64,000 nucleotides of DNA from Rhodococcus rhodochrous (GCF_014854695.1 NZ_CP027560.1:1-64000); one strand, 5' to 3'. Shown: positions 1-8,349, counted from the stretch's first letter. Made by a program: numbers and translations. Notes: generated by a model from the letters alone, not told the origin.

Positions 1-2
1 CA

Positions 3-866
3 TCAGCGCCACCCGGGACGCAGGATCGGGCGCGCCACCCGCACCACACCGCCACGGCCGTAGTGCTCGAGCGCCGCCGGATCGCTCGGATAGTCGAGCA
101 CCTGAATCGGCCGGCGCACGCCGTAGTTGGCTTTCTTCTCCGCGAGCTCGGCGCGGATCCGCTCGGTCCTCGACAGCGGCCGACGCAGACGCAGCCGCGA
201 CAAGGACCGGTACGGTGTCCGGGCACGCGGGCGGACAGCCCTGGGGACAGGCATCCCGGCCTTCGCGCCCATGTACCCGAGCAGCAGCAACGCCGTCCAC
301 ATGACCTTCACGTGCCGGGCGTCGTCCAGCGCGTTGTGCTGCCCGGACTCCTGCGCGGGCAGCATCTCGGACAGGCCCCCGGCGGCCTGCATGATGTCGT
401 GCGTGAACATCGGCAGGCCGGTGGGCAGGTCGATCATCTTGCCGAACAGCTGCGCGAGCGCCACGTGGTCGTAGGCCCCGTAGTAGGCCCACAGCTCCAC
501 CGGCCCCGACCCGCCGAGCAGGAACTCGCGGACCTCGGTGGCGATGATCGCCTTCGGCTTGACGTCCAGGTGGGTCCGGTCGAGGGTGCCCAGCTGTGCG
601 GACATCTGACGGCGCACCGACATCATGGGCGACTTCGACTTCGACGCCGCCGCCGCGAACGACAGCTCGGTCTCGGTCAGCGGCCGGGTCGGCAGCGTCG
701 GCCACACGTTCTCCCGCAGCCACGTGTTGTGCAGGATCGCATCGTCGGAGACGTCGGCGTTGACCGCGTAATACTCGCGGCCGTCGTCGCAGACGATGCC
801 GATCGAGATCAGCTCGATCGTGAACCCGTCGTCGATGAACTCGCAGTCGTAGAAATAGCGGCTCAC
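3..866 (-). CDS. Rv2179c-like DEDD 3'-5' exoribonuclease
   Basis: 287 aa. The N-terminus RYFYDCEF carries the first acidic pair (D7, E9) of a DEDD exonuclease; WAYYGAYDHV gives the second motif and HNALDDARH the third (His and Asp of a DEDDh-type site). This fits the Rv2179c-like exoribonuclease family (RNase T fold) that many actinophages carry. The family degrades single-stranded RNA from the 3' end; a role in phage or host mRNA turnover is inference. The C-terminal ~80 residues are Arg/Pro-rich and outside the catalytic fold. Starts at ATG, overlapping by 4 bp the stop of the upstream gene in the leftward operon. The gene is complete; its operon probably continues beyond the window. Confidence 0.8.
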   Translation of the reverse strand: MSRYFYDCEFIDDGFTIELISIGIVCDDGREYYAVNADVSDDAILHNTWLRENVWPTLPTRPLTETELSFAAAASKSKSPMMSVRRQMSAQLGTLDRTHLDVKPKAIIATEVREFLLGGSGPVELWAYYGAYDHVALAQLFGKMIDLPTGLPMFTHDIMQAAGGLSEMLPAQESGQHNALDDARHVKVMWTALLLLGYMGAKAGMPVPRAVRPRARTPYRSLSRLRLRRPLSRTERIRAELAEKKANYGVRRPIQVLDYPSDPAALEHYGRGGVVRVARPILRPGWR

Positions 867-1417
867 AGGGCTTTCTCCTCCCCGAGGGTGCGAAGCCCGA
901 ACAGCACGTCCAAACCGAGGACCATGCTGGCCAGGCCGATGTCGAAGTTGTGCGCCGCCCGCAGCGACAGCCCGTCGCCGTAGGCCACCGTCAGGACCTC
1001 CGGGTGCGGCGCGGCCATCGGAGCAGTCGCCACCACGAACGCTCGGTGGCGCATTCCTCTGGTCTTGTGCATCTCGTCCCGTAGGGCGTCCACGATCCGG
1101 TGGGCCAGCACCGCAGCGGCCGGACGCAGATAGATCGGGGTGAAGTCCTCGATCGGCAGCATCCAGTCCGGGCCCTCCACGGCCACTGACATGTCCGCGA
1201 CCTTGTCCAGCACCACGGGCACGCCGTGCAGGGCCGAGCGGGTGCGGGCGAGCACCGTGTCGCCGAGGTGGCGGGGCGAGGGGTCGACCGTGGTGTCGAG
1301 TTCCACCCGGTGGTAGCCGATGCCGAGAGCGCCGCCGCCGATCCTGGGCAGCAGGTCGTGCAGCTCGGACAGCGCCGCATCGGCCACCTGCAGCGGGCTC
1401 AGGTGCTCGCGGCTCAC
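863..1417 (-). CDS. ORFan, paralogue of the next gene upstream
   Basis: 184 aa, function not recognised. GTG start chosen because GTGA overlaps the stop of the upstream gene at 1414. It aligns by eye with the product of 1414-1965: both carry V.GPD (VAVEGPDWMLP / FPVEGPDLAMQ), a YLRPA or HLRPA block, an A-P-rich stretch and a hydrophobic C-terminus (LGLDVLFGLR / LTLDMLYGLR). Soluble; no membrane segment or signal peptide seen. The pair is a tandem duplication inside the leftward early operon. Confidence 0.65.
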   Translation of the reverse strand: MSREHLSPLQVADAALSELHDLLPRIGGGALGIGYHRVELDTTVDPSPRHLGDTVLARTRSALHGVPVVLDKVADMSVAVEGPDWMLPIEDFTPIYLRPAAAVLAHRIVDALRDEMHKTRGMRHRAFVVATAPMAAPHPEVLTVAYGDGLSLRAAHNFDIGLASMVLGLDVLFGLRTLGEEKAL

Positions 1418-1965
1418 CTGGCCACCTCCCGTACCGGACGCAGCCCGTACAGCATGTCGAGGGTGAGCACCGCGCGCCGCCAGATCATGTCGTAGCCCAA
1501 GGTCGCGCGCACCGACACCCCGCCCCGGGTGGCCACGGCACTGTGCTTCGGGGACGTCGGCAGCGGCGCGGAAGCGAACGCGATGCGCGGATCGCGCAGC
1601 ACCTCCCCGGCCGCGTGCTCGGCGGCGATGACCTCTTTCACCGCCGCGTCGAGCTGCCGGGACAGCACCGTCACCGCCGGACGCAGGTGTTCCTGGCTGA
1701 ACTCCCAGGCCTGCATCGCGAGGTCCGGGCCTTCCACGGGGAACGAGACGTCCAGGCACCGGTCGAGTCGGATCGCGATGCCGCGCGGAGCCGAGGAGGT
1801 GAGCACGAAGGCGTGCTCACCGTGGCGCATCGTGCCCAGGCGGGCCCGGCGGTCGCGTTCGACCCCCAGTTCGGCGCTCATCAGCCCGGGGGACAGACGC
1901 ATCGAGACGTCGAGCAGCCCGAACACCGCCGCCCGCGCGATCTTGTACGGCGAGAGCGTGCTCAT
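1414..1965 (-). CDS. ORFan, paralogue of its downstream neighbour
   Basis: 183 aa, function not recognised. ATG start at 1965 follows a small membrane-protein gene with a 4-bp overlap (stop at 1962). It shares the V.GPD motif, the H/YLRPA block and the LTLDMLYGLRP C-terminus with the 863-1417 product, so the two arose by duplication. No known domain is visible. Confidence 0.65.
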   Translation of the reverse strand: MSTLSPYKIARAAVFGLLDVSMRLSPGLMSAELGVERDRRARLGTMRHGEHAFVLTSSAPRGIAIRLDRCLDVSFPVEGPDLAMQAWEFSQEHLRPAVTVLSRQLDAAVKEVIAAEHAAGEVLRDPRIAFASAPLPTSPKHSAVATRGGVSVRATLGYDMIWRRAVLTLDMLYGLRPVREVAR

Positions 1966-2186
1966 GAGGTCAGTCCCATGAACGAGTCCAGCGCGACGAC
2001 CACGGCCAGAGCCGCGCAGACGACGACCAGCCAGAACACCATCAGCAGCCCGGCCTTGACCATCGGATGCAGCGCGGGCAGCTCCGCGCGGCGCTGCGGC
2101 GACAGGTTCAGCCACCAGAACAGGCCGAACGCGGCCCCGACCAGAGTCAGGACCGCGATCAGCGTCATGACGACGACCATCGTCAC
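1962..2186 (-). CDS. small two-segment membrane protein
   Basis: 74 aa from GTG at 2186 (GTGA overlap with the upstream stop); an internal ATG at 2180 is the alternative start. Two hydrophobic segments: about residues 5-24 (IAVLTLVGAAFGLFWWL) and 43-66 (GLLMVFWLVVVCAALAVVVA), joined by a short polar loop with SPQRRAE. It directly follows the SPFH lipoprotein gene, so the two may act together at the membrane; that is inference. Confidence 0.6.
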   Translation of the reverse strand: MTMVVVMTLIAVLTLVGAAFGLFWWLNLSPQRRAELPALHPMVKAGLLMVFWLVVVCAALAVVVALDSFMGLTS

Positions 2187-3010
2187 CGCCCTGCCGGGAG
2201 GTTGATGATCGCGCCCTGCGGGACGGGGAGGATCTGGATCTTGCCGTCCTCGATCGCCTTGAGTAGCACGTAGTTGTCCGCCCCGTACAGGTCGATCAGC
2301 GCCTTCTCGCCCTGCGCCTTGAGCTCGAGACGACGGTTCTCCTCGGCCTGCGCGATGGCCGCCTCGGATGCGCGCTGCGTGGCGAGCAACTGGTCGGTGA
2401 GCTGCTGCGGTAGCACCGGCTTCTGCAGCGACAGGTCGATGTTGATGAAGTACGCGCCGCCGGTGGCCTGCTCGATCGCCGCGGGTAGTGCCGCCTTGAC
2501 CGCGTTCTCCCAGTCCGACTTCTTCTTCGGATCCTGGTACAGCTCGCGCCAGGTCTGGCCCTGGGTGGCCTCGGTGATCGCCTTGCGCAGCGGTTGCTGC
2601 AGGTAGACGGCGAGGATGCCGGACCAGTCCTTGCCGCCGTCGTATTTGAGGCCGATCTTCTCGTGGAACTGCACGAGGGTGTCGCAGTCGGTGTTGAGAG
2701 TGAAACGCAGCTGCCCGGCGACCCCGAGGTCGATGCCGTCCTTGTCGGCGACCCGGATGTAGTCGATGTCGGATTCCTCGCCGCCACCGAAGACGTAGGT
2801 GCGTTGGCCGGCGGGGTAGGTGTATTCGCGGTCCGAGGGGCCGTAGAACGCGCGGGAGCCGGGGGCGACGCATTCCTGGAACGAGGTGGTCGACAGCGGA
2901 CCGGCGTCGTAGATCAGTCCGGCCTGGTCGGGGGCGGGGGACAGGGAGCAGCCGGTGAGCACGGCGACGACGGGCAGGCCGATGAGGGCGGCGGTGAGCT
3001 TACGGTTCAC
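2183..3010 (-). CDS. SPFH/band-7-like lipoprotein
   Basis: 275 aa. N-terminus MNRKLTAALIGLPVVAVLTGCS is a lipoprotein signal with lipobox LTGC, so the mature protein should be anchored outside the membrane by Cys21. The middle resembles SPFH/band-7 (prohibitin-like) domains, followed by the charged helix typical of that family (QRASEAAIAQAEENRRLE) and a C-terminus near VPQGAIINLPAG. SPFH proteins scaffold membrane microdomains; phage band-7 proteins have been proposed to act in membrane remodelling or superinfection exclusion, unproven here. Unusual in being a lipoprotein rather than a transmembrane protein. First of three envelope-type genes in a row. Confidence 0.7.
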   Translation of the reverse strand: MNRKLTAALIGLPVVAVLTGCSLSPAPDQAGLIYDAGPLSTTSFQECVAPGSRAFYGPSDREYTYPAGQRTYVFGGGEESDIDYIRVADKDGIDLGVAGQLRFTLNTDCDTLVQFHEKIGLKYDGGKDWSGILAVYLQQPLRKAITEATQGQTWRELYQDPKKKSDWENAVKAALPAAIEQATGGAYFINIDLSLQKPVLPQQLTDQLLATQRASEAAIAQAEENRRLELKAQGEKALIDLYGADNYVLLKAIEDGKIQILPVPQGAIINLPAGR

Positions 3011-3052
3011 GGTGTGGGGGTCCTGTCTGAGATCGGGGGAAGGGTGGGGTGG

Positions 3053-3487
3053 TCAGAAGCCGCCGCAGTCGCCGCCACCACCGAACGACGAGCTGTCGCT
3101 CGGCGAGGGTGATGGCGAGGGCGAGGGCGAGGGCGGCGGTGAGGACGTGGCGGATCCGCCGTCGCTGTACGTCGACGTGAAGGCGGCGGACGTGGCGATC
3201 ACCGATGCTGCCGCCGACGACGGCGTCGGGATGGTCGGTGCCGGGGTGGGCCTCGGGCGGGGTGGGATCGGCCGGTACGACTCGGCGCGGCTGGGACGCT
3301 GGTACCCGGCGGCGCGCTGGGAACCGGCCCGCAGCTGCTCGGCGGTGCGCTCCTCGCTGCGCTGGCGTTCGCGTTCGAGGCGGCGCTCCTCGAGCCGGGC
3401 GGCGTCGGCGCCGAACACCTCCTCACTGGTCAACCGGCGAGGCTCGACACTCGGACGAGACTTCTTGCGACGGAACGGATTCCACAT
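3053..3487 (-). CDS. low-complexity charged and Pro/Ser-rich protein
   Basis: 144 aa, function unknown. Begins MWNPFRRKKSRP; residues ~20-55 form a highly charged helix rich in E and R (EERRLERERQRSEE), then a Pro/Thr/Ala linker, then an (SP)n run and a Gly-rich end DCGGF. No signal peptide. The N-terminal aromatic/basic patch could contact the membrane. Start ATG at 3487 overlaps the stop region of the small basic gene upstream. Confidence 0.55.
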   Translation of the reverse strand: MWNPFRRKKSRPSVEPRRLTSEEVFGADAARLEERRLERERQRSEERTAEQLRAGSQRAAGYQRPSRAESYRPIPPRPRPTPAPTIPTPSSAAASVIATSAAFTSTYSDGGSATSSPPPSPSPSPSPSPSDSSSFGGGGDCGGF

Positions 3488-3488
3488 A

Positions 3489-3662
3489 TCAGGCCTTCTT
3501 CCGATTGATGCGACGCGCGACGCGGGCGCGCTTGTTGCGGGCACGGCGCGCGGCCACGACCTCCTCGGGGACCGTGCCGCCGTAGACGTGCATCTTCGGG
3601 CGCTGCAACGCCGAGAGAATCCGCCGGTGATAGGCGAACTTGTCGAGGGTGATGTTGAACAA
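3489..3662 (-). CDS. 57-residue basic protein
   Basis: 57 aa. Start is TTG at 3662, chosen because AGGAG lies about 6 nt upstream; no ATG start is available in this frame without losing a third of the protein. The C-terminal half is extremely basic (AARRARNKRARVARRINR), so nucleic-acid binding is plausible. Nothing recognised. It sits just after the hairpin at 3690-3723. Confidence 0.5.
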   Translation of the reverse strand: MFNITLDKFAYHRRILSALQRPKMHVYGGTVPEEVVAARRARNKRARVARRINRKKA

Positions 3663-3689
3663 CGAGACTCCTAGCAGGGTGGAGCCCCA

Positions 3690-3723
3690 GGGGCGGGTGC
3701 GATCGGTGCGCTACACCCGCCCC
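3690..3723 (-). terminator. terminator-like hairpin
   Basis: Perfect 10-bp stem GGGGCGGGTG / CACCCGCCCC with a 14-nt loop, just after the stop of the leftward gene ending at 3741. No U-run follows, so it may be a U-less actinobacterial-type terminator or an RNA-processing or attenuation structure. Confidence 0.45.
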
Positions 3724-3740
3724 CGGGGGTCAGGACGAGA

Positions 3741-4616
3741 TCAGTTCCAGGGATCGGTCGGAGCCGGAGCCGACCCGAGCAGCAGCAGGTAACCGGCGTC
3801 GTTCGATCCGGCCTTCACTTCCTCGAGGACCTGCTCGAACGCCAGGCGCACCATCTGCCGCGGATTGTCGATCCGGTAGCCGAGCGACAGGCCGCCCTGG
3901 TCGGCGCGGTACTTCAGATCGGCGAAGAACGGGATCATCTGCCCGCCCTGGAACACCGGCAGGATCAGCTCGAACCGTTCGGGGATCTCCACGTTGCCCT
4001 TGGCCCCGGCGCCGGCCTTGGTCTCCTCGTGGAAGGTGAAGGAGACGTCGCCGGACTGCAGGTGCACCCCGGACTCGTAGGTGACGTTGCGCTTGGCCTT
4101 GAAGGTGCGCGCGATCTCCATCAGGTCGGCCGCGGCCGGGGTGACGATCGCCGCGCGCCCGTCGGACAGGTGCTCGGCGAAGCGGGTCTGGTCGACGAGC
4201 TTGTTGTCGAGGCCGTGCCAGTGCGCGAACAGGTCGGAGAACACCAGCTTGAGGGTGATGCGGTGATCGCCCCAGCCGTCGTGGTTGAGGACCGCGACGA
4301 GGGCCTGGGCGTTGACGTCACCGAAGACGGTCACGTCCTCGTCGAGGATGCCGTGCTTGGTCACCGTGCGGGCCAGCAGCGCGAGGAAGGACTCGACCGT
4401 GGAGACGGTGGTGTTGCCGCGCGGCCGCGCCGGAGTCGGGAGGTGCTTTTCGAGGGTCGTCGTGGCCACGCGCTCGGAGCCACTGCCGTCGCGCACCACC
4501 GCGGTATGTACGACGCCGGGGGCGGGGGACAGTGGCACGAACCGCTCGGTGGTGTCGAGGGCCAGCTCGGCGATGGCCGACACGTGATCTTCGGTGTTGT
4601 TCTGGACAGTAGACAT
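3741..4616 (-). CDS. DUF2303 (YfdQ-like) phage protein
   Basis: 291 aa. The region with SGVHLQSGDVSFTFHEETK, then GNVEIPERFELILPVFQGG and ADLKYRADQGGLSLGYRIDN, matches what is known of DUF2303/YfdQ, a phage family often encoded beside recombination or SSB genes. The N-terminus (to ~60) is variable and polar. Function of the family is not established. ATG start with AGGAG upstream inside GAACAGGAGCAAT, a version of the start-associated sequence repeated in this genome. Close to ssb, consistent with a DNA-metabolism role. Confidence 0.7.
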   Translation of the reverse strand: MSTVQNNTEDHVSAIAELALDTTERFVPLSPAPGVVHTAVVRDGSGSERVATTTLEKHLPTPARPRGNTTVSTVESFLALLARTVTKHGILDEDVTVFGDVNAQALVAVLNHDGWGDHRITLKLVFSDLFAHWHGLDNKLVDQTRFAEHLSDGRAAIVTPAAADLMEIARTFKAKRNVTYESGVHLQSGDVSFTFHEETKAGAGAKGNVEIPERFELILPVFQGGQMIPFFADLKYRADQGGLSLGYRIDNPRQMVRLAFEQVLEEVKAGSNDAGYLLLLGSAPAPTDPWN

Positions 4617-4655
4617 CTAGATTGCTCCTGTTCTCGGAAAAATCGGGGGAGAGGG

Positions 4656-5021
4656 TCAGTGACCGGTGCCGGTCTGCGGCACCGCCGACAGTCGCCCGGC
4701 GTTCTCCTCCATCAGCGCCAGCTGGTGCGGATCCTGCCGGGTCGGGTTGCCGTCACGGTCGACGAAGAACAGCGACTCGGCGCGCTGGGCCGCAGGCATC
4801 TTCGCCGCGACCTTGGTGGCGAACCGCAGCATGTCGGTCTTCGGATCGGGGGTGACCGCGACGGTGAACACGATCTGCCCGCCCTTGCCGGTGCCCTGCG
4901 CCGCAGCGATCAGCTCGTGCAGCTTCTCCGACAGCTCGGTGTGTACGCGGCCTTTGTCGAGTTCCTGCAGCACAGCGGCGAAGGGGCGGACGATCGGTTC
5001 GTTCTTGTCGGTCTCGCTCAT
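4656..5021 (-). CDS. conserved-looking ORFan next to ssb
   Basis: 121 aa, function unknown. Helical N-terminus, a beta-rich middle (GGQIVFTVAVTPDP) and a polar C-terminus. Preceded by TGAACAGGAGAAACACC before the ATG, the best copy of the repeated start-associated sequence. Lies between ssb and the DUF2303 gene, so a role in the same DNA-handling group is inferred. Confidence 0.6.
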   Translation of the reverse strand: MSETDKNEPIVRPFAAVLQELDKGRVHTELSEKLHELIAAAQGTGKGGQIVFTVAVTPDPKTDMLRFATKVAAKMPAAQRAESLFFVDRDGNPTRQDPHQLALMEENAGRLSAVPQTGTGH

Positions 5022-5068
5022 GGTGTTTCTCCTGTTCAGTGGGTGTCGATCGAAAAGCTGGGGGAGGG

Positions 5069-5587
5069 TCAGAAGGGGGGCTCGTCGTCGCCGAAGCCGC
5101 CACCACCGCCGCCGTGGCCGGGGGTGTTGTCGCCCCACGGGTCGTCGGTGGCACCGGCACCGCCGCCGCTGCGGCCGGACGATCGGCCGCCGCCGCCGAA
5201 GCCGGTCGCGCCGCTGCCACCGCCGTTCGACTTGGTGACCTTCGCGGTCGCGTAGCGCAGCGACGGGCCGATCTCCTCGACCTCGAGTTCGATGACGGTG
5301 CGCTTCTCGCCCTCGCGGGTCTCGTAGCTGCGCTGCTTGAGACGGCCCTGCACGATGACTCGATCGCCGCGGTGCAGCGACTCGGCGACATGCTCGGCAG
5401 CCTCGCGCCAGATGTTGCAGCGCAGGAACAGCGCGTCGCCGTCCTTCCACTCGTTGGACTGGCGGTCGAACACGCGCGGGGTCGAGGCGACGGTGAAGTT
5501 CGCGACCGCAGCCCCGGCCGGGGTGAAGCGCAGTTCGGGATCGGCAGTCAGATTGCCGATGACGGTAATAACGGTCTCACCAGCCAT
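5069..5587 (-). CDS. ssb: single-stranded DNA-binding protein
   Basis: 172 aa. Residues 1-~110 form a canonical SSB OB-fold: [46 protein letters not shown] and [18 protein letters not shown] Gly/Ser-rich linker follows, and the acidic tail DDEPPF ends in the hydrophobic residue that docks partner proteins in bacterial SSBs. It coats ssDNA during replication and annealing; with no phage polymerase visible, the tail probably recruits host proteins. ATG start; AAGGAG lies upstream (GAAGGAGAACCTGCCCG). Confidence 0.95.
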   Translation of the reverse strand: MAGETVITVIGNLTADPELRFTPAGAAVANFTVASTPRVFDRQSNEWKDGDALFLRCNIWREAAEHVAESLHRGDRVIVQGRLKQRSYETREGEKRTVIELEVEEIGPSLRYATAKVTKSNGGGSGATGFGGGGRSSGRSGGGAGATDDPWGDNTPGHGGGGGGFGDDEPPF

Positions 5588-5622
5588 AACGGGCAGGTTC
5601 TCCTTCGAGATAGTGGGGTGAA

Positions 5623-6006
5623 TCAGACGAGCGCGTGACCGAGCATGGTGACGGTGGATTCGACGCTCTTGCGGGTCTGTACTGCACGGACGGCGTCCTG
5701 CAGGATCTCCTCGATCATCCAGTCCTTCAACCCACCCCGAGCAGCGGTGGCCGAGACGGCCATCTTCGGCTCGCCGTCGGTCACCGTGACCACCACCGAC
5801 ACCAGCTCGTCCTCGCGCCGGCCGAGGGTGTTCTCCAGGGCGTCGGCGAAGTTGCGGTACTGGGTCGCGGCGGTGATCCGACCGGCCTGCGCGCAGACAT
5901 CGCCCTGCGAGCGCCAGTGCTCGATCAGCTGGGCGATCCGTTCGATGGGGTGCTCCGAAGGTGGGTCCTCGGGGCCGTTCTCGAGGACGGGGGCGGACAG
6001 GGTCAC
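5623..6006 (-). CDS. ORFan
   Basis: 127 aa, function unknown. GTG start chosen for the GTGA overlap with the upstream stop at 6003. Alpha-helical N-terminal half ([16 protein letters not shown]), beta-rich middle ([13 protein letters not shown]) and helical C-terminus with [17 protein letters not shown]. No motif of a known enzyme seen. Confidence 0.55.
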   Translation of the reverse strand: MTLSAPVLENGPEDPPSEHPIERIAQLIEHWRSQGDVCAQAGRITAATQYRNFADALENTLGRREDELVSVVVTVTDGEPKMAVSATAARGGLKDWMIEEILQDAVRAVQTRKSVESTVTMLGHALV

Positions 6007-6326
6007 GGGTTGCTCCAATCGGTTACCGGCGCGGGATCGCCGTACTTCCACACCCCGCCCTGGGCGGCGGCGATGAGCATGTGGCGGCGCGCGCACTTGC
6101 CCCAGACAGGGTTGGCGTCGGCGGTGAGCAGCACCGTGCGGGCCTGGTCGAGGTCACCGGCGTCGAGCGCGGCCTTGAGCCAGTAGGCGACCGGGGTGCG
6201 CGGCGAGCCGGTATAGCGGTCGGGGCCGTCGAAGATATGGGGCTGCTGGGCGTGCCATGCGTCGAGCACGGCCCGCAGCCGCGCCACAGCGACGGTGCGC
6301 AACGGCGCGGCCGCAGGCGCGCTCAC
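6003..6326 (-). CDS. ORFan
   Basis: 107 aa, function unknown. GTG start in a GTGA overlap with the upstream gene. Helical, Ala-rich, with a Trp-containing C-terminus ([15 protein letters not shown]). Part of a run of translationally coupled small genes. Confidence 0.5.
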   Translation of the reverse strand: MSAPAAAPLRTVAVARLRAVLDAWHAQQPHIFDGPDRYTGSPRTPVAYWLKAALDAGDLDQARTVLLTADANPVWGKCARRHMLIAAAQGGVWKYGDPAPVTDWSNP

Positions 6327-6823
6327 GAGGTCACCGAACCCGGGTTGCGGGCCTCGCGCAGCTCAGTGCGCATCTTCGCGATCGCCTGGACGATCTGGTC
6401 ACCGGACGCCGTGACCGGCAGGCCGAGCAGGTTCGCGATCCGGCCGGTGGACTCGACCAGCTTCTCGGCCTTCTCGAACCACTCCCGCCGCTCGGCGAGC
6501 ACCGCATTGTGCGAGGCAGGGTCGGCCCAGCCCGCTTCGAGCAGGGCCTCGCGCAGGTTCTTCCCCGCCGCGCGGGTGGCCACCGCGTGCGAGGGAAACC
6601 GCTCCTGCCAGTCCACCGGCCAGGCCTCCTCGGAGAGGTAGCCCAGGTGATGGTCGGCCGAGAGCTTGTTGCGCTTGGCGGTCAACGCGTCGCGCTGCTC
6701 ACGGAAGGTGCGGTAGGGCTCCTCGTGCTCGGTGCCGGGGAACGGCGAATTGTGCAGAACGAGGACCTGCAGTGCTTCGATCTGGGCGTCGAGGCTCGCC
6801 AGCTCGGAATCGGTCTCGGTCAT
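6323..6823 (-). CDS. coiled-coil ORFan
   Basis: 166 aa, function unknown. Predicted mostly helical: ELASLDAQIEALQVLVLH at the N-terminus and EQRDALTAKRNKLSA look like coiled-coil segments; C-terminus QIVQAIAKMRTELREARN is also helical. ATG start with a 4-bp overlap with the tiny upstream gene. Confidence 0.55.
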   Translation of the reverse strand: MTETDSELASLDAQIEALQVLVLHNSPFPGTEHEEPYRTFREQRDALTAKRNKLSADHHLGYLSEEAWPVDWQERFPSHAVATRAAGKNLREALLEAGWADPASHNAVLAERREWFEKAEKLVESTGRIANLLGLPVTASGDQIVQAIAKMRTELREARNPGSVTS

Positions 6824-6933
6824 CGGGTCATCTCCCAGGTCAGGATCGGTGCGACATAGGCGATCGGGGCGGGGTGGTCGGCCGGCGCATGGTGGAGCAG
6901 CGCGGCGAGCAGCACGGTCAGCAGCGGGCTCAT
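6820..6933 (-). CDS. 37-residue hydrophobic peptide
   Basis: 37 aa; N-terminus MSPLLTVLLAALLHH is a short hydrophobic stretch, too short for certainty about membrane insertion. Supported mainly by ATGA overlaps at both ends, the operon's usual coupling. Confidence 0.4.
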   Translation of the reverse strand: MSPLLTVLLAALLHHAPADHPAPIAYVAPILTWEMTR

Positions 6934-7310
6934 GCGGACACCGCCTGCCACACCGTGTTGCCGAAGGTGTCCTTGCCGACGCTGCGGATCCGGCCGCGCT
7001 TGTTCGCGACCTGCAGCATCACGGTCACCGACCGCTCGGTGGACCCGTCCGGGATCGCCGTGCAGGTGAACTCGCGGCCCGAGGCGATCAGCTCCTCGAG
7101 GACCGCGGCGGCGACGGCGTCGGGGCCGGTCGGGGGCGGGGTGTACCCGGCGCGGCGCAGGACCGTGTCGAGGGCGGCGACGGTGTAGCCGAGCCGAGCG
7201 GCGATGCGTCCGTGGGGGGTGCCGAAGGAGGCGAGCCACTTGTACTCGTCGACGATCTCGGTGGGGGTCAGGGCGGCGCGCTCGAAGCGCTGGCGGGTGG
7301 GGGCGCTCAC
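6930..7310 (-). CDS. possible HTH-containing ORFan
   Basis: 126 aa. GTG start by GTGA overlap. TPTEIVDEYKWLASFGTPHG followed by RIAARLGYTVAALDTVLRRA looks like a helix-turn-helix (ARLGYTVAALDTVLRR as recognition helix region), so DNA binding is plausible. The C-terminal half (GREFTCTAIPDGSTE) is beta-rich. Not recognised further. Confidence 0.55.
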   Translation of the reverse strand: MSAPTRQRFERAALTPTEIVDEYKWLASFGTPHGRIAARLGYTVAALDTVLRRAGYTPPPTGPDAVAAAVLEELIASGREFTCTAIPDGSTERSVTVMLQVANKRGRIRSVGKDTFGNTVWQAVSA

Positions 7311-7414
7311 GGGATCACCACCGCTTCGACGATGGGGAGCAGGCCCCACACCACCCCCGCGAACGGGGGCAGTGTGAGGGCCAGGGCACGGGTGATGTCG
7401 CGCAGCGCGCTCAC
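7307..7414 (-). CDS. 35-residue hydrophobic peptide
   Basis: 35 aa with a single hydrophobic stretch (LALTLPPFAGVVWGLLPIVE). GTG start; GTGA overlaps at both ends support translation as part of the operon. Function unknown. Confidence 0.4.
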   Translation of the reverse strand: MSALRDITRALALTLPPFAGVVWGLLPIVEAVVIP

Positions 7415-7803
7415 AGCAGACCCCCGTACATCAGGGCCCAGCCGGACACCTCGAGGTCGAGGCCCTGGTCGCGCAGGACGTCGTCGCGGTGGGCGAGTCG
7501 GGCGAGGAAGTCGCACAGTTCGTCGAGGGTGCCGCCGTCCTGGTGGCAGGCGTGCTCGATGTCGTCGTCGGGTCCGTGCTCGAGGGCGTGGCGGCCGACG
7601 CGGGGGGCCTTGGCGGTCTCGCTGCACCATTCGAGGAGCCAGGCCAGCGGCCGTCCGTCGTCGGTGCGCGCTCCGCGCCAGTTCTCGGTCCAGGTGACGG
7701 TGATGCCGAGGTCGCGGCTGTCGATGTCGATGCCGAGTTTGCGGAGGGCTTGGACCTCTTCGTCGTGGTGGCGGGTGTCTACCCGCGTTTCGGTGATGGT
7801 CAT
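7411..7803 (-). CDS. ORFan
   Basis: 130 aa, function unknown. Acidic, with DIDSRDLGITVTWTENWRGA and a His/Cys-containing middle (IEHACHQDGGTLDELCDFL). ATG start; an AGA-type Shine-Dalgarno lies in the short leader. The 5' end of the coding region contains GCGGGTGTCTACCCGC, a small palindrome with the TAGACAC-type heptamer discussed in the findings. Confidence 0.55.
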   Translation of the reverse strand: MTITETRVDTRHHDEEVQALRKLGIDIDSRDLGITVTWTENWRGARTDDGRPLAWLLEWCSETAKAPRVGRHALEHGPDDDIEHACHQDGGTLDELCDFLARLAHRDDVLRDQGLDLEVSGWALMYGGLL

Positions 7804-7852
7804 GTGGGTGTCTTTCTGTTTTGGGCCCCTGCCAGGGGGCATGTGGACATTA

Positions 7853-7894
7853 CCCCGGGTGTCTATCGCCAGTCCAGGCGGTAGACACCCGGGG
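7853..7894. promoter_or_regulatory. 18-bp inverted repeat with TAGACAC half-sites
   Basis: Arms 7853-7870 and 7877-7894 (CCCCGGGTGTCTATCGCC and its complement with one mismatch) flank 6 nt. It lies between the leftward genes ending at 7900 and starting at 7803. Each arm contains GTGTCTA, the heptamer repeated at other intergenic places. No U-run, so an operator or U-less terminator are both possible. Confidence 0.5.
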
Positions 7895-7899
7895 CATGA

Positions 7900-8295
7900 T
7901 CAGGCCGCGCTCGGCAGCTCGAGGGGCAGTTCCCAGCTCGGGATCAGGTCGGTGCCCGCGATCGACTCGGGGTGGACCTCGAAGGCGCCGTCGATCAGCG
8001 CCGCCCATTGCTTGGCGGGGACCGGGGCGCGGCCGTAGCGCAGCTTCTCCGAGCGCAGCGGCCCCATGTTGCTCGCGGGGGCGAAGTGCTCGTTGTAGCT
8101 CCAGCCGCCGATGCCGCGCTCGTCGAAGTGGAAGTGCGGCCAGTCGTACGGCACCTCGGTGCGGGTGTCGAGGTCGACCACGGTTGGGCCGTCGGGGCCG
8201 AGGACCCACAGGGTCTTGTGGCGGGGTCCTGGGGACCAGATTTCGCCGGCGACGGTGTCGCGCCGGCGGTTGTAGTAGCGGAAGGTCGCTGCCAC
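7900..8295 (-). CDS. first gene of the leftward operon, ORFan
   Basis: 131 aa, function unknown. GTG start with AGGAGG 7 nt upstream, the strongest Shine-Dalgarno in this operon, as expected for the promoter-proximal gene. Aromatic-rich middle (YDWPHFHFDERGIGGWSYNE). Leader runs back to the candidate leftward promoter at 8406-8433. Confidence 0.6.
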   Translation of the reverse strand: MAATFRYYNRRRDTVAGEIWSPGPRHKTLWVLGPDGPTVVDLDTRTEVPYDWPHFHFDERGIGGWSYNEHFAPASNMGPLRSEKLRYGRAPVPAKQWAALIDGAFEVHPESIAGTDLIPSWELPLELPSAA

Positions 8296-8349
8296 GGTGC
8301 CTCCTTCGGGGCTGGGGGTGGGTGTCGCGGGTGGTGCAGCCTGCCGGGC

